This document shows, piece after piece, positions 34,001 through 45,353 of a stretch of DNA of 64,000 bases. The position numbers and the translations under genes were made by a program. The notes under the pieces were generated by a model. The model saw only the letters and a program-made list of their open reading frames with translations. It had not been told where the DNA came from and did not search any database. Location of the stretch: the NCBI GenBank assembly GCA_001599815.1, contig BCIA01000003.1, forward strand, positions 2,728,001 to 2,792,000, given 5' to 3'. How positions within the stretch are numbered: the first letter of the stretch is position 1; every line of letters begins with the position of its first letter. The stretch comes from Furcasterigmium furcatum (taxonomy: Eukaryota; Ascomycota; Sordariomycetes; Glomerellales; Plectosphaerellaceae).

Positions 34001-37000
34001 TCCTAGGCCCTTCTACGGCGAATGGAACACACTAACGGCGAGGGGGCTTCCACGCTACGGCGGTAGCCTTATTATACCTCCCGTCGACCTTCCAAAAGTA
34101 AGCTTGTTTTTATGCACAATGACTGGTGCCCGTCTCTAGACTCTGCCCCTCAAACCTCCGCCCGGGGGAGATTGCGACCGCAATGGGACCGCCGGCCCCG
34201 TCGTGCGACTGACCGCTCCTTGCCACGGAGCGCATGGTGGACAGGGCCGAGTCAGGCAGTCCGTCAGACCTCGCCTCTCTACGCTGTAATGGCTCTGCTG
34301 GAGGGTGTCGAGCTGCTCTGCTTGAAACAGGCCTACGTCTTATACATACACACTTGTAATTTGTACTTTGTGTGGCCTGCCATGAGCGAGCAAGGAGGGG
34401 CAAGGATCAGAGAAGCCCGTCGAAGCATCCGCCAGACAGGGAACGCACAGGGGAGGAGGCGGATGGATCGCGGCGGGCCAGGCCAAGGAGGCCTGACATC
34501 CGTCTTTGCTGCATGCAATACGCGCCGCTGCTATTAAGTAATAAGAGCAGGGAAGCAAAGTCAAGTGCAGAAGCCAAGCTGCGCCTGCGGACATCGACGA
34601 GATGGCAAAGGACTGCCCTTCTGGCATTCTTTCGTCCGGTGTCGTCATGTCTCCGCGGAAGCATCGAGAAATCGCGGTCATCTGGATGCCATTTGATCGT
34701 CTTGGCCGTTGGGAGGAGAGCCGTGAAGCCTGGTCGAAGGGTGCAGCTGACGGGGTTTTCTCCGCGATGCAACCCATCCCGGACGACGAGGAAGAGGACC
34801 AGGAGGAGTCGCCTCGCTCCTCGCTCCGACGCTGTGTACCGGCCACCGCGCGCCCCGACCAGTGGGACTCGAGGACTGGCCTCTCCTCTATCACATTCAC
34901 CATCCATCTGTTGAGGATGCTGCTCACCTCAGCAACTCACTCATCAACCATCAGATCAGCCGCCGGGACACCACACCACCACCACACCTCCCGCGTTGGT
35001 TCGCATCCATCCATGCAAGCCACCATTCGCCATGGCGCAAGCGATGGGGGCAATGGCTTCCGTTCGGCCGGCACTGCTCTTCTACGAGACGCCCTCGACA
35101 CGTGGCTGCCCGTCCAGCCTAAGATGCTTGTGCATGCAGCATTCCTTGCACGGAAGCACGGCAGAGGCTGTGAGAGGCTGCCTCGAGCGGCTCAGCTGCC
35201 ACATCTGGCCAAGGGGGGCACACCCGGCTTTTGTGGCTGTTTATCAGACGAAATCACCGTGACGCCCGGTGAAACAACACCGCTCTTCGTGCTGGGGCTC
35301 GCTCAGCCTCACCGGTGGTAGCTCTCGTATCCCATGCCGCGGGAGTCGCTGAAATTATGGCTGACAGGCAACGGCGTGGAACGCCTACATGGCACTAAAG
35401 TTCCTAAATATTGACAGAGGGCGAGACTGTTCTGCCGCGGCACGCAGCACAGCAGGCGCCCGGCCATACGGGTTGAGGGCTGTCCCGAGAGGGCGTATTA
35501 TAGGCATGCCGTGTGACTCGTGGGCATCAAACCAGCGACGCCTCCTGCCAGGCAGATCTCGTAGCGTCTGGGCGGAAATGCCTCGTGGCCAGATGAGCGG
35601 GAGCGCCCATCTGCATGAGATGATCTATGCGACGCCGCGTCGCGTGGTACGGCGTCCGCGGCGTTGGACGCCATGTGCGAGCGAGTGGCTAGTCAGGAGG
35701 TCGAAAACGTGGTGCGGGAGCGAAGGAGAATGCATGCGGCCTCAGGGTCCAACCACCATGATGGGTGTGTCGGCCTGGAGGGGATGCGGTTGTGAGCTCG
35801 GCCGCCGACAATGTGATCCCTCCGCGGGACCATCGCCATGGTGTCGAGTTTGGGGAGATATCGAACCATGGACGGGCATCAGGGTCGGCGCGTCCGGACG
35901 GGACACCCTGGCCTTTCCCCGGGGGGCGCAATCCCGGGGAGGGCAAGGACTCAGGAGGGCAGACGAGACCCTCATCAGGGGCCCCGGACAGACGGGCGCG
36001 GGGAGGATCTGGGAAATCTGGTCGAGGAGATGGTGAAAGGGGATTTGCGGGGGAACCAAGACGAGGAAACCCCCTCCGCAAGGAGGCAATTCCCAGAAAG
36101 ACGTTGAGGGCTCCGCCGCGGCGGACGAGAGGCTCTCGATCGGTTACCGATCGGCTATGCTCGAGGACACAGGGCGAGACAGCCATGTCGCCGTGTGACG
36201 CTCAGGGTTGGTGGTGGTTGATGTGCTTCCCTCTGTGCGATTCATGCGGGTGCGGCGGACCCAGCGAGCCCTGGGCGGGATGGGATCCGTGGCGGGTGGA
36301 GGAGATTCAGTCAGCGTCCCCGGTGCAGGGGCAAGGATATGGATGGTGAAGAGGAGGGATGGATTCAGGGGGTGTGGGGAGACGCCGGACAGGCCCAACG
36401 GAGGAGGCCAGCGGACGCGCTAACGCACTTGGCTGGAAGCAAAAGCGAGGACTGCCAAGATATAACCCCTAGGACAACCCCCAAATTCCCCAAAAGCCAA
36501 GACCTCAAAGCTTTCCATTGCTCGTCTCTCTGGCCCCCCCAGCGGGGTGAGCGGCCCTTGGGGGAAAAGCAGCCCTGTCCTGGGCCTCGAAACATCGCGG
36601 ATTCCACCTCCGGATGCGCCTTTCCACCGTGCCGCCCGTTTGTCCTTCCGAGGGACAAGAAAATGGGCTGTCGTGGGGTGAAGCCACGATATGGCCCGAC
36701 AACACTCGACAACATGGGGCGGGATAGGGGTCACGGACAGCACCCAGGAGACGGACTGACGAGGATCTCGCCTCTCTGATGGGGGGCAATGTCTCGTCTT
36801 GGAAGCCTTGGCAAACATCTCAGGCAATGTACCCCGTCCACGCCGGACAGGTGCAGCGGTACGCAGCAGATCCCATCCCCATCCATCTCAGTGACGCTGC
36901 TGTTCATCATTCCCCCCAGGTCACCGCCGAGACTTTTCGCGCCTCCCACCATCTCTTGTCTGGTTCGCAATGATGCAAGTCGACACCGACCCCGGCCCCT

Positions 37001-37589
37001 TCTCCATACTCGTACGTAGGAGGCTCCAGCGTCTCCCTTCCCTTCGGCCGGCATTGCACGCGCGCCCTGTCGCAACCAGACCTGGTCGCCCACGCGTGCC
37101 CTGTCCTGTCGACGCTGCCAAGATGCATCGTCGACGGCGGAGGAACCCCCTGGTGTAATACCCGGTGCAGCATTGGGGGAGGAGGGCGAAAAGCTGGCAA
37201 GACAGCAGGACGGACAGCGCAGCACAGACAGTATCTTAGACAGAGTGAATGAGACCCCCCGGGGAACAATACGTACCCCGTCTTTTCATCATCTGTGGAT
37301 CTGAGCGTCTTGCCCTCGTGGAAAAAAGATCTTTAAAGACCCATCGTCCCCGTCCCTCCCTCTCCCCCATTCCCTCGATCTTCTCTCGTGTAGGCATCAC
37401 TGGGATCTTCAACGGCAGCTCACCTGGCGCTTCGTCTTCCTTCCTCTTTCTCAAGCAGTATACCTGCACCTTCCTTCCATTCTACGTGGAACGCGGCGCG
37501 TTGAAAACTCCCCGTTTTCCCCTTCTTCCACCACAACAACACCAGCCCCACCACTCACTCCCTCACCTCAACCCACGCCACCAGCAACA
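31067..37589. other. About 6.5 kb without a convincing gene
   Basis: The left third (31.1-32.4 kb) is less GC-rich and holds one open frame of 234 codons on the plus strand (31296-32000). Its second half (VMVEHWERLLETGEGEMSL, WYLIHHFLELSLTKA) looks protein-like but has no recognisable domain and may be a relic. From 32.4 to 37.5 kb the DNA is GC-rich, with overlapping open frames on all strands as expected from composition alone and no consistent protein signal. The last 300 bp are pyrimidine-rich and probably the leader of the MFS gene at 37590. A long regulatory region or an unannotated non-coding transcript are possibilities I cannot test. Confidence 0.4.
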
Positions 37590-39320
37590 ATGGCGACCAA
37601 CCAGGACCACGTCTACAACTCGCACGACGAGACCGTGCACAACGGCGATGAGAAGGTCAACCAGAACAAGGACACTGACTCCTCCTCCGGCAATGTCGAG
37701 GCCCTCGAGGAGATCCCTCCCCTGGAGATCGTCGACAAGCACATCGAGCGGGGTGTTCTGAGGAAGCTGGACTACCGCATCGTGCCCATGGTTATGTGGG
37801 TGTATCTCATGAACATGATGGATCGAGGTGAGTTATCGCGAGGGTTTTGCTTCAGCGACGACCCAGCTGACGAATGCGCCGCTCAGTCAACATCGGAAAC
37901 GCCCGTCTCTTCCAGATGGAGGAGGATCTTGGCCTCACCGGCAACCAGTTCCAGATGGCCGTCTCCCTGCTCTTCGTCACCTACTGTGTACGTTTCCGAT
38001 CGCTCGACCCGCTCCAATAACCGCAGTCTCACTAACACTGTCGACAGCTCTTCGAGGCCCCCTCCAACATGATCATCAAGAAGATGCAGCCCGCCCGCTA
38101 CCTCGCCGGCCTGACCATCGTCTGGGGATTCATCGCCACCTTCTCCGCCTTTGTTAACAACTTCGGCGCCCTCGTTGCCTGCCGCCTGCTCCTCGGTCTC
38201 TTCGAGGCCGGTTTCTTCCCCGGTGTCGTCCTGTACCTCTCCATGTTCTACGGCCGCCGCTCCCTGGCCCTGCGCATCGCCTACTTCTACTCGACCGCCG
38301 CCCTCTCTGGTCTCGCCGGCGGCCTCGTCGCCTACGGCATCGGCCACATGCACGGCTATGCCGGCTGGAGCGCCTGGAGGTGGATCATCCTCATCAACGG
38401 TCTCCCTACCATCGTCACGGGCTTCGTCATCCCCTTCGTCCTGCCCAACAGCCCCGAGACCGCCAAGTTCCTCACTGAGGAGGACCGCGCCAACCTCGTC
38501 AAGATCCACAATGCCCAGCTCGGCCGCGCCCGCAACCTCCGCCACATGGTCAAGGAGGATGTCATCGACGGCGTCAAGGACTGGACCACCTGGGCTTACT
38601 GCTTCGCCCTCTTCCCGCTGCTCACGATGCTCTACTCTTTCGTGGTCTTCCTCCCTACTGTAAGCTTCCTGGGATTCTTTTGAAGTATTTTGAGAAGTTT
38701 TTGAAGTTGTTTGCTGACTCTGTGATGTTTTCTAGATCATCAGGGATATGGGTGCCGGGTGGAGCCCCACTGTTGTTCAGGCTATGACCGTCCCCGTCTA
38801 CGCCTTCGGCGCTATTGTTTACATAATCTGCGCCCGTCTCTCCGATATCACTCAGCACCGTGGTATCTTCGTTATGGGATCGATCGTCGCCTCCATGGTC
38901 GGCTACGGCATGCTTCTCGCCAACGCCGGTGTTGCTGTCTCCTACGCCGGAACCTTCTTCGTCGCCGTCGGCATCTTCACCGGCGCCGGCATCTCGTTCG
39001 CCTGGGTTCCTACCAACAACCCTCGCTACGGAAAGCGTGCCTTCTCGACCGGCATGCACCTGACCATCGGCAACTCGTCCGGCGTCGCCTCTCCCTTCCT
39101 CTTCTCCAACGACTTCGCCCCGACCTTCATCCCCTCGTACGCCGCCTCCATCGGCCTGCTCGGCGTCTCCCTGACCCTGAACCTCCTCCTGCACCTGCAT
39201 TTCAAGAGGCAGAACAAGCTCCGCGACGAGGGTAAGCAGGACTACCGCATGGAGGGTCTCAACGACATCGAGATCGAGGCTCTCGGCGAGAAGAGCCCCC
39301 GCTTCCGCTTTGCCGTCTAA
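37590..39320 (+). CDS. MFS permease, ACS (Dal5/Tna1-like) family
   Basis: Plasma-membrane anion:cation symporter family carrier, probably importing a small organic acid, vitamin or allantoate-like nitrogen compound. Exons 37590-37827, 37887-37987, 38048-38659 and 38736-39320 give 511 residues, and all junctions keep the frame. After a polar 65-residue tail, helix 1 reads LDYRIVPMVMWVYLMNMMDRV followed by NIGNARL, the ACS hallmark (DR-x-N-IGNA). Then come EAPSNMIIKK, RLLLGLFEAGFFPGVVLYL and FYGRRSLALRIAYFYS, all family blocks. The second half begins DWTTWAYCFALFPLLTMLYS. The C-terminus is DIEIEALGEKSPRFRFAV. Twelve helices are likely. The first of two ACS carriers within 6 kb on the same strand; they are not close tandem copies. 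Substrate is unknown. Confidence 0.88.
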
Positions 39321-40590
39321 GCGAGTTTGTGGTCAGTGGTGGTGGTTGTTGTACTTACAGCGCGCATCATGAAGAATGGGCTATGTGGATGCGCGGATGC
39401 AGGCGCCGGCGTGCGGAGGCGGAGACGACGGCGCGGCGCCGTGCCAGAGCCCGGCCAGCGCTGGGGGCGGGCGGTTGAAACGTGTCAGTCAGAAAGCCAT
39501 AGATCGATACAGCAAAATGTTATTCGCGTCAAGAACAAACACTTTCGGGGTGCCTGCCTGCCGGTGAAAATGTGAAATTGTCTGGTTCTCGTAATTGTGA
39601 TCCCCGTCTATAATTGCGGCAGAGGCAAGGTATGACAGGGGGTCGAGGTCGGGGCGAGTAATGCGCGTCAGCGGAGGGTGAATGCTCCGCGCGCAGATCT
39701 TCTGAACGGGGTCACGAGGGGCGAGTACGTCTGGTCCAGCGATATTGCCGTTCAGTTGGGTTGTTCTTTCGAACTGTAACAAGTCCTTGGAATTATCTCC
39801 AGCTCTACAAGAGGCCATCTCGATTTCCCGAAGGCCACAGAGAGCCCGTCTCAATTATCCAAGGCTCGATCTGAACTCTGCTGGTTGACGCGGTCGTTCA
39901 GAGGGCGGCCATCTGTTCTGCGACCCTCTTGCGGGCGTTACATTATGCCACCCGCTCGCTAGGTTGGAATAGGGGCACATCCAGATGGCCTGCCGTTGAG
40001 ACCGTTCATTGTTAAACGGAATAATACACGAGTTGATTTGACAGTCGTGTCGAATCATCACAACTGTGTCGACCACTCATCTCGAATTTTCCAGAGTGCG
40101 AGGAGATCAGTCAATTCTCCGAAATGCATGTTCCACCCAGGTCAGATTGGCCCAGAGTGAACCAGAGATGTCTCGGGGATGGTTTTCGTGTCGGGTCTCA
40201 CTCATGCGTGCCGTTACAGCCGATGCAGGCGGCACGGTTGAATGCCATCGTATATTGTTTTGCCATCCTTGTCTGATGTCTCTGAAGTCTCTCTCGCCGA
40301 AGGTGTCCTTTCCCCTGTGCACCCCCGGATCTTCTCCCGGCTTGCAAGCAAAACCTTGCTGCTGACCGTGTCCTCCCACAACTGATCTGATCCCCCGCAG
40401 CGGGCGGAGGCACATGTCTTATCAAGCACAAACCTACTTACGGGCACAAAACGGGCGCTGCCTGGAATACTTGTTGAGCGTGCTTATCGTCAGCCTCGGA
40501 AGCTTTGGATGAACACATGCGCGCGCGCAGAGTCGCACCGCATGGCGCATTCGCTCCTCATCCATCCAGGTGCCGCGGCGGTGAGTGAGC

Positions 40591-40606
40591 ACGTACGTAC
40601 GTACGT
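40591..40606. repeat. (GTAC)4 self-complementary microsatellite
   Basis: Four perfect GTAC units directly follow a GTGAGTGAGCAC stretch. The sequence is palindromic and could extrude a small cruciform. It is most likely a simple sequence repeat. Confidence 0.7.
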
Positions 40607-40810
40607 ACTCCTCATGCGGCGAAATTACCCATCCATCCTTCCCGCGCCTCCAAGATTCCCTTTGCCCGGGCGGTCGCGTTTGTTGGGGGGTGGATAAGCT
40701 CATTCTAGTGTAGGGGGGGCGAAGGAAAATCGAAGGTCGTGTCGCGAACGGAAGAATCCACGATGGGAAAGGATCCATGTCGCTGCGGTGAGCTTGCGTG
40801 CGCCCCGCGA

Positions 40811-40878
40811 GTTAGCGGGGCCGGGGCTACGTTAGCGCTCCTACAGGGGGGGCAAGGAGGCCTGGACCGGCGTTAGCG
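40811..40878 (+). promoter_or_regulatory. Three GTTAGCG heptamers upstream of the permease
   Basis: Exact GTTAGCG occurs at 40811-40817, 40831-40837 and 40872-40878, with near matches just after (GTAGCGGG at about 40884) and at about 40983 (CTTAGCG). The second and third copies extend to GTTAGCGC. Clustering 650-700 bp upstream of the permease ATG suggests transcription-factor sites, but no factor is known to me for this word. Confidence 0.35.
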
Positions 40879-41329
40879 CCTGCAGTAGCGGGACGCCCCC
40901 GGGCTCAGGGAAGTTCACGTCGCCATGGATGCTGGTCGGTGCCGCTGAACAGGCTCAGCAGCCCCCCGTGGCCCCGGCCGTGCTTAGCGCATGTGTCACC
41001 AGGCCGTCTCAGCTTTCGCTGTGATGACGGCCGACTGTGGAGCGCGTTCCCCGGACGAGTGACTCGCGAGAGTTCACTCATCAGTGGCACCTCTGTTTCC
41101 CCTCCTCGTCTGCTCGTACACCACGTACATTCCCCGCGGGATCGGGTGGAGAGGTACCTCCTCGCCAGTGCCTTTTCCCCGGCTCAGACTGCCGACGAGC
41201 ACTTGCTGGCCCGGCCCCAGGGATCGGCCGTCCGTATCTTGTTTGGGGCATTCCGCCGAACCCCCTCCTCCTCCTCTATCAGAGACCTGTTGAGACATAG
41301 ACGCAGCCCGTGCCGTAGAAAAATATCAA

Positions 41330-41336
41330 TATAAAA
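41330..41336 (+). promoter_or_regulatory. TATA box of the second ACS permease
   Basis: TATAAAA lies about 190 bp upstream of the ATG at 41522 and is followed by a CT-rich leader. The distance implies a 5' UTR of roughly 150 nt. Confidence 0.5.
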
Positions 41337-41521
41337 GGCCCGTTCTTGGCTTCCTCTTGGCCCTCCTCTTGGCTTTTCTTGTCTCTGCAGCCTCCAGCCA
41401 ACAGCAGCCTCTCATTCCCCTGACCCCTGACGGTTCCCTGCCGACTATCCTTGTTTGGCATCTCGAGTATCACCACCACTTACACGAACGACCGCTCCTC
41501 GAGCGAGCACCAGCCGGCACA

Positions 41522-43242
41522 ATGGCCGCCGAGAAGGACCCCCGGTCCGCCAGCAACCCCTCCATCTCCAACCCCGAGATCAGCGCCAAGGAGGGCTCCG
41601 TCGAGATCGACTACATCACCGACAACGAGAACCGCGCCGGCGGCTTCGACGAGAAGGCCACCAAGACCCTCCTCCGCAAGATCGACTGGACCCTGATCCC
41701 CTTCCTCGCCCTGCTCTACCTCCTCTCCTTCCTCGACCGCACCAACATCGGCAATGCGCGCCTCGCCGGCCTCGAGGAGGACCTCGGCATGCACGGCCTC
41801 CAGTACAATGTCGCCCTCGCCGTCTTCTTCCCCTTCTACGTCCTCGCCGAGGTCCCCTCCAACATGGCCATGAAGCGCTTCCGGCCCTCCATCTGGATCC
41901 CGTCCATCATGGTGTAAGTCCGCCGCCGCCGCCTCCGTCCCCCGGCTTGGCTGCCGGTGAGGGGCCGTCCTCTTGCTGACCCGCTCGTCTCATAGGGCTT
42001 GGGCCATCTGCACGACGCTCATGGGTATTGTCAAGAACTACCCCGGACTGCTGGTTTCTCGCATGGCCCTTGGCTTCGCCGAGGGTGGTCTGTTCCCGGG
42101 AATCACCTACTAGTGAGTTGGCATCGCCAACCCCGCCCCACCCCAGATCTTGCTCCGAGGAATCTGACGATACTAACCTCGATATAAAGTATTACTTTAT
42201 GGTACCGCCGTCACGAATGCGGCCTCCGCATGGCAATCTTCTTTTCCGCGGCGACCGCCGCAGGCGCCTTCGGCGGCCTCCTGGCCCGTGGCATCATCGA
42301 GATGGACGGTGTCGGCAACCTCCCGGGCTGGTCCTGGCTGTTCATCCTCGAGGGTATCCTGACGTTCATCGTGGCCATCATCGCCTACTTCGTCATGCAG
42401 GACTATCCTGCCACGGCCAAGTTCCTGACGTCCACCGAGAAGGAGGAGGTCACCCGTCGCCTGGAGTTCGACAGATCCTCGCTCGCCGACGAGTTCGACA
42501 TGCGCTACTTCTGGGACGCGCTCAAGGACTGGAAAATCTTCGTGCACATGTTCATCACCATCGGCATCTACACGCCCCTGTACTCGTACTCGCTCTTCGC
42601 CCCCAGCATCGTCAGGGACCTCGGGTACTCCAACGAGACGGCCCAGCTCATGACCGTGCCGCCGTACATCTGCGCCTGCGTGTGCTGCATCGGCGGCGGC
42701 TGGTTGGCGGACAAGCACGGCCAGCGCGGCATCTACATGATCGGATTCTGCCTCACCGCGTACGTATTCCTAACTGATATGGTTTGCCAGAACCAATACT
42801 GACCCTCCGCAGTATGCTCGGCTTCATCCTCCTCATGGTCTCCCAGAACAACCACGTCAAGTACGCCGGCTGCTTCTTCGCCGCCATGGGCATCTACCCC
42901 AACGTCCCCCAGGGTGTCGCCTGGAACGGCAACAACATCGGCGGCTCGCTCAAGCGCGGCGTCGGCATCGCCATGCACGTCGGCTTCGGCAACCTCGGTG
43001 GCGCCATCGCCGGCTTCCTGTACCAGGCGAAGGACGCCCCCGAGTACTACCCCGGCCACGGCACCCTGCTGGCCACGCTTACCATGTCGTGCTGCCTGTC
43101 CATCTTCATGACCATCTACCTGCGCAGGGAGAACGCCCGCCGCGACAGGGAGTACAAGGCCCCGAGCGACTACACCAGTGCCGAGCGGGCGCTGGAGCGG
43201 GAGAAGGGTGACAACGCGACCTTCTTCAGGTACACCATCTAG
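41522..43242 (+). CDS. MFS permease, ACS (Dal5/Tna1-like) family
   Basis: Second ACS-family carrier. Exons 41522-41913, 41996-42112, 42190-42759 and 42813-43242 give 502 residues, and every junction was frame-checked. The start MAAEKDPRSASNP sits in a CACAATGG context. Helix 1 block IPFLALLYLLSFLDRTNIGNA is the canonical ACS signature. AEVPSNMAMKRF, RMALGFAEGGLFPGITYY and ITLWYRRHECGLRMAIFFSA cover helices 4-5, with the junction of exons 2 and 3 inside GITYYITLW. The second half has WVAWNGNNIGGSLKR-like sequence (VAWNGNNIGGSLKRGVGIAM) typical for the family. The C-terminus is TFFRYTI after an EREK-rich tail. Substrate is unknown; relatives import nicotinic acid, pantothenate, biotin or allantoate. 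Regulation could involve the TATA box and the GTTAGCG cluster upstream. Confidence 0.9.
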
Positions 43243-43623
43243 AGGATGTATTTATGGGCAGCACGTTTGAGAGTGTGCTATTGGCTTGGATTGGTTGGAC
43301 TGGCTGCGGATTGTCCGATAGACAGGCGTGTGCTGTTGATGGACATATAGATGGCATTGAGCCACGGAGATATGACAAAGTATGATATGACGATCTACGA
43401 TGAGTTGAAAGTTTCTTTGTTTCTGATTCCACGAGAGCAAGCCGAGGGGCGACCAAAATGGCCAAGTCGTGCTGGTGGTGTTACCCCTGAATACCCCTGA
43501 ATTACTCCTGTGTGGTAAGTGGCTACGAGCGTCGAAGATCAATATCCGGGATAGGCGAACTAGGGTGGGCGTCGCCGGCCAGAAAGTCATTGCCACTTTA
43601 TTACATTCGTGTACATCCGGCAC
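43243..43623. other. 3'-3' intergenic space
   Basis: The region lies between convergent permease and receptor genes and contains their 3' UTRs. No gene was seen. Confidence 0.5.
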
Positions 43624-45353
43624 CTATGGCCTTCCTCTCCTCGAATCGACCCGCGTCGTCGTGTGCACTTGAATCCCACGCTCCTCCGCCCGCAAGTGCC
43701 ACAGGTCATCGTACCGACCCCCTGCCCGGCCGTGAGTCCGGTCACTGTCTGTCGCAGCGATCTCGGTGTACACCTCGCCTCCGGTACGGTCCCCAAGTTC
43801 CAGTTGCTCCTCGCTCTCGCTCATATTCCTCCGGCCTCCGAGCCTGTAGGGGCTGAATCTAGACACCAGCTTCCGCGGGCGTGTCTCGGCCGGCGGCGGC
43901 GGAGGCATTGGTGACGGTTTGTAGTCCTCATCGCCGAGGATGGTTTCCGGATCGCGGAGGGTCCCGGGCTGCGCCGTGTTGGTGCTGGCCGCCGACACCT
44001 GCTTGAGCTTCTCCTTGCGCGAGCCGTGCTTACCCGACATGCCCGTCTTGGAGAGGAGCGAGCTGACAAAGCCCTCGGGAATGCATCTCCGGAAGAGGAT
44101 GCGGAGGGCCGGCAGGCTTGTGACGATCATGGACACGGCGACCTCAAACCCGGACCAGTGGAGGACGTCGGTGTGGTCCCAGGTCGGGTTGCTGGAGAGG
44201 ACGTAGCGGACAATGTACTGCAGCCGGATGCAGGCGGTGATCAGGATGAAGATGCCAAGGCTAAACATGAGCACGATTCCAGCCTTCTTGTGCCATGACA
44301 TCTTGAGTCCGAGGAGCAGCGGGAGTGGCAGGACGATGATGACAACGTCCAGAAAGATACTGAAGCTCGCGGCGCTCACGACGAGGCGGTTGACGTCAAC
44401 GCAGCGGTGGGAGCCGTTGAACTCGCCCTTCCACCCCTCCCAGTTGTACGAGACGGGCACGCACTGGAAGATCTGCAGGAAGACGAAGATGGTCGTCGAC
44501 AGGGCCGTGACGAGCATGGTCGCGTAGACGACCAAGCGGAACGTTTTGTTCGGGAAGATGCGCAGGAAGAAGCAGAGCAGCGACAGCTTGGTGAGCCCCA
44601 AGCACACGAGGTAGAAGCTCTGCGCCACGTAGAAGATCTGCAGGCCGAGGGTCAGGTCGTCGACGTCTACGGTCCAGATATCACGCCCAAAGGCGATGCG
44701 GCCGCCGTATTGTCCAATGATGAGAAATGGGCTGTAGAGCATCTAGATGTGTGTTAGCAGGCAGAGAGGAGCAAGATAGGGATGGGGGCCGGACGCACTC
44801 CGCAGACAAGCATGATCCAGTCGTCAGTGTCAAACTTGCCAACTGTGGACCATCGAGCGTACAGCCTGAGCCAGACGGCGACGAAGCCGATCAGCAAGAC
44901 AGCCAAGACCGCGTTGAACTCGCTGCGGCGATCTCGGTAGGGCCTCTGGCACGCCTCGGCCTCTATCCTTGCGACGTCTGGATTTAGCTCGGTCAGCCTA
45001 CAGCAACCGAGTATATGCAGAGAAAGAGAACAGACCGATGGCATCCAGCGTGCTCACGCACGTTGTCTGGACGCATTCTTGTACCGCGTGGTAAAAGTCA
45101 AGGTCGGAGCAGATGCATGTTGCGTTTACCACACTGTTGCAGGCAGACTTCGGTACCTCCTGCAGAACGCACGCGATCTGTAGCCGTGATGATGGTTAGT
45201 GTGCGCGTCGGAAAAGGCGGTTGAACGCCAATTCGGAATACTTACGCCGCATTGGGGCATCTGGCTCATGTACTGGAAGAGGTCGCCCTGTGCCGTGGCC
45301 GTGCCAGCGAGGCCAGCCAGCAGCAGGAACTGCCACGTCGATAGGTGCACCAT
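43624..45353 (-). CDS. CFEM-domain Pth11-like GPCR
   Basis: Seven-helix receptor with an extracellular CFEM cysteine domain, the group to which Pth11 of the rice-blast fungus belongs; such proteins sense surfaces or host cues. Exons 45353-45246, 45177-45062, 44997-44799 and 44742-43624 give about 513 residues. The signal peptide is MVHLSTWQFLLLAGLAGTATA. CFEM cysteines follow in YMSQMPQCG, IACVLQEV, SACN, TCICS, QECVQ and EAEACQ. The exon 2-3 junction is uncertain: the frame-keeping GTGCGT donor removes one codon for the expected eighth Cys. Helices run from EFNAVLAVLLIGFVAVWLRL, with KFDTDDWIML after helix 1-2 and SLLCFFLRIFPNK after helix 3, typical of the family (fungal rhodopsin-like/SAT4 fold). 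The 130-residue cytoplasmic tail is Pro/Arg/Ser-rich. Confidence 0.87.

Larger units (their letters stand above)
39321..41329. other. Intergenic region with repeated short motifs
   Basis: About 2 kb between two ACS permease genes, with no convincing gene. It contains a GTAC microsatellite and three GTTAGCG copies, listed separately. It is probably the promoter of the downstream permease. Confidence 0.45.

Noticed and set aside
34602..35321. 239-codon frame in the gene-poor region
   Set aside because: No domain, and low-complexity Ser/His/Pro content. Other frames in the same DNA are equally long.
35389..36036. 215-codon frame in the gene-poor region
   Set aside because: Arg/Gly/Trp/Ser-rich with overlapping frames on both strands, the pattern of non-coding GC-rich DNA.
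37883..38545. Minus-strand frame of 220 codons inside the ACS permease
   Set aside because: Glu/Asp/Gly-rich antisense of hydrophobic helices; the plus strand has the clear MFS signature.
40591..40606. GTAC palindrome array as a regulatory site
   Set aside because: Most simply a microsatellite; no gene-specific pattern. Kept only as a repeat.
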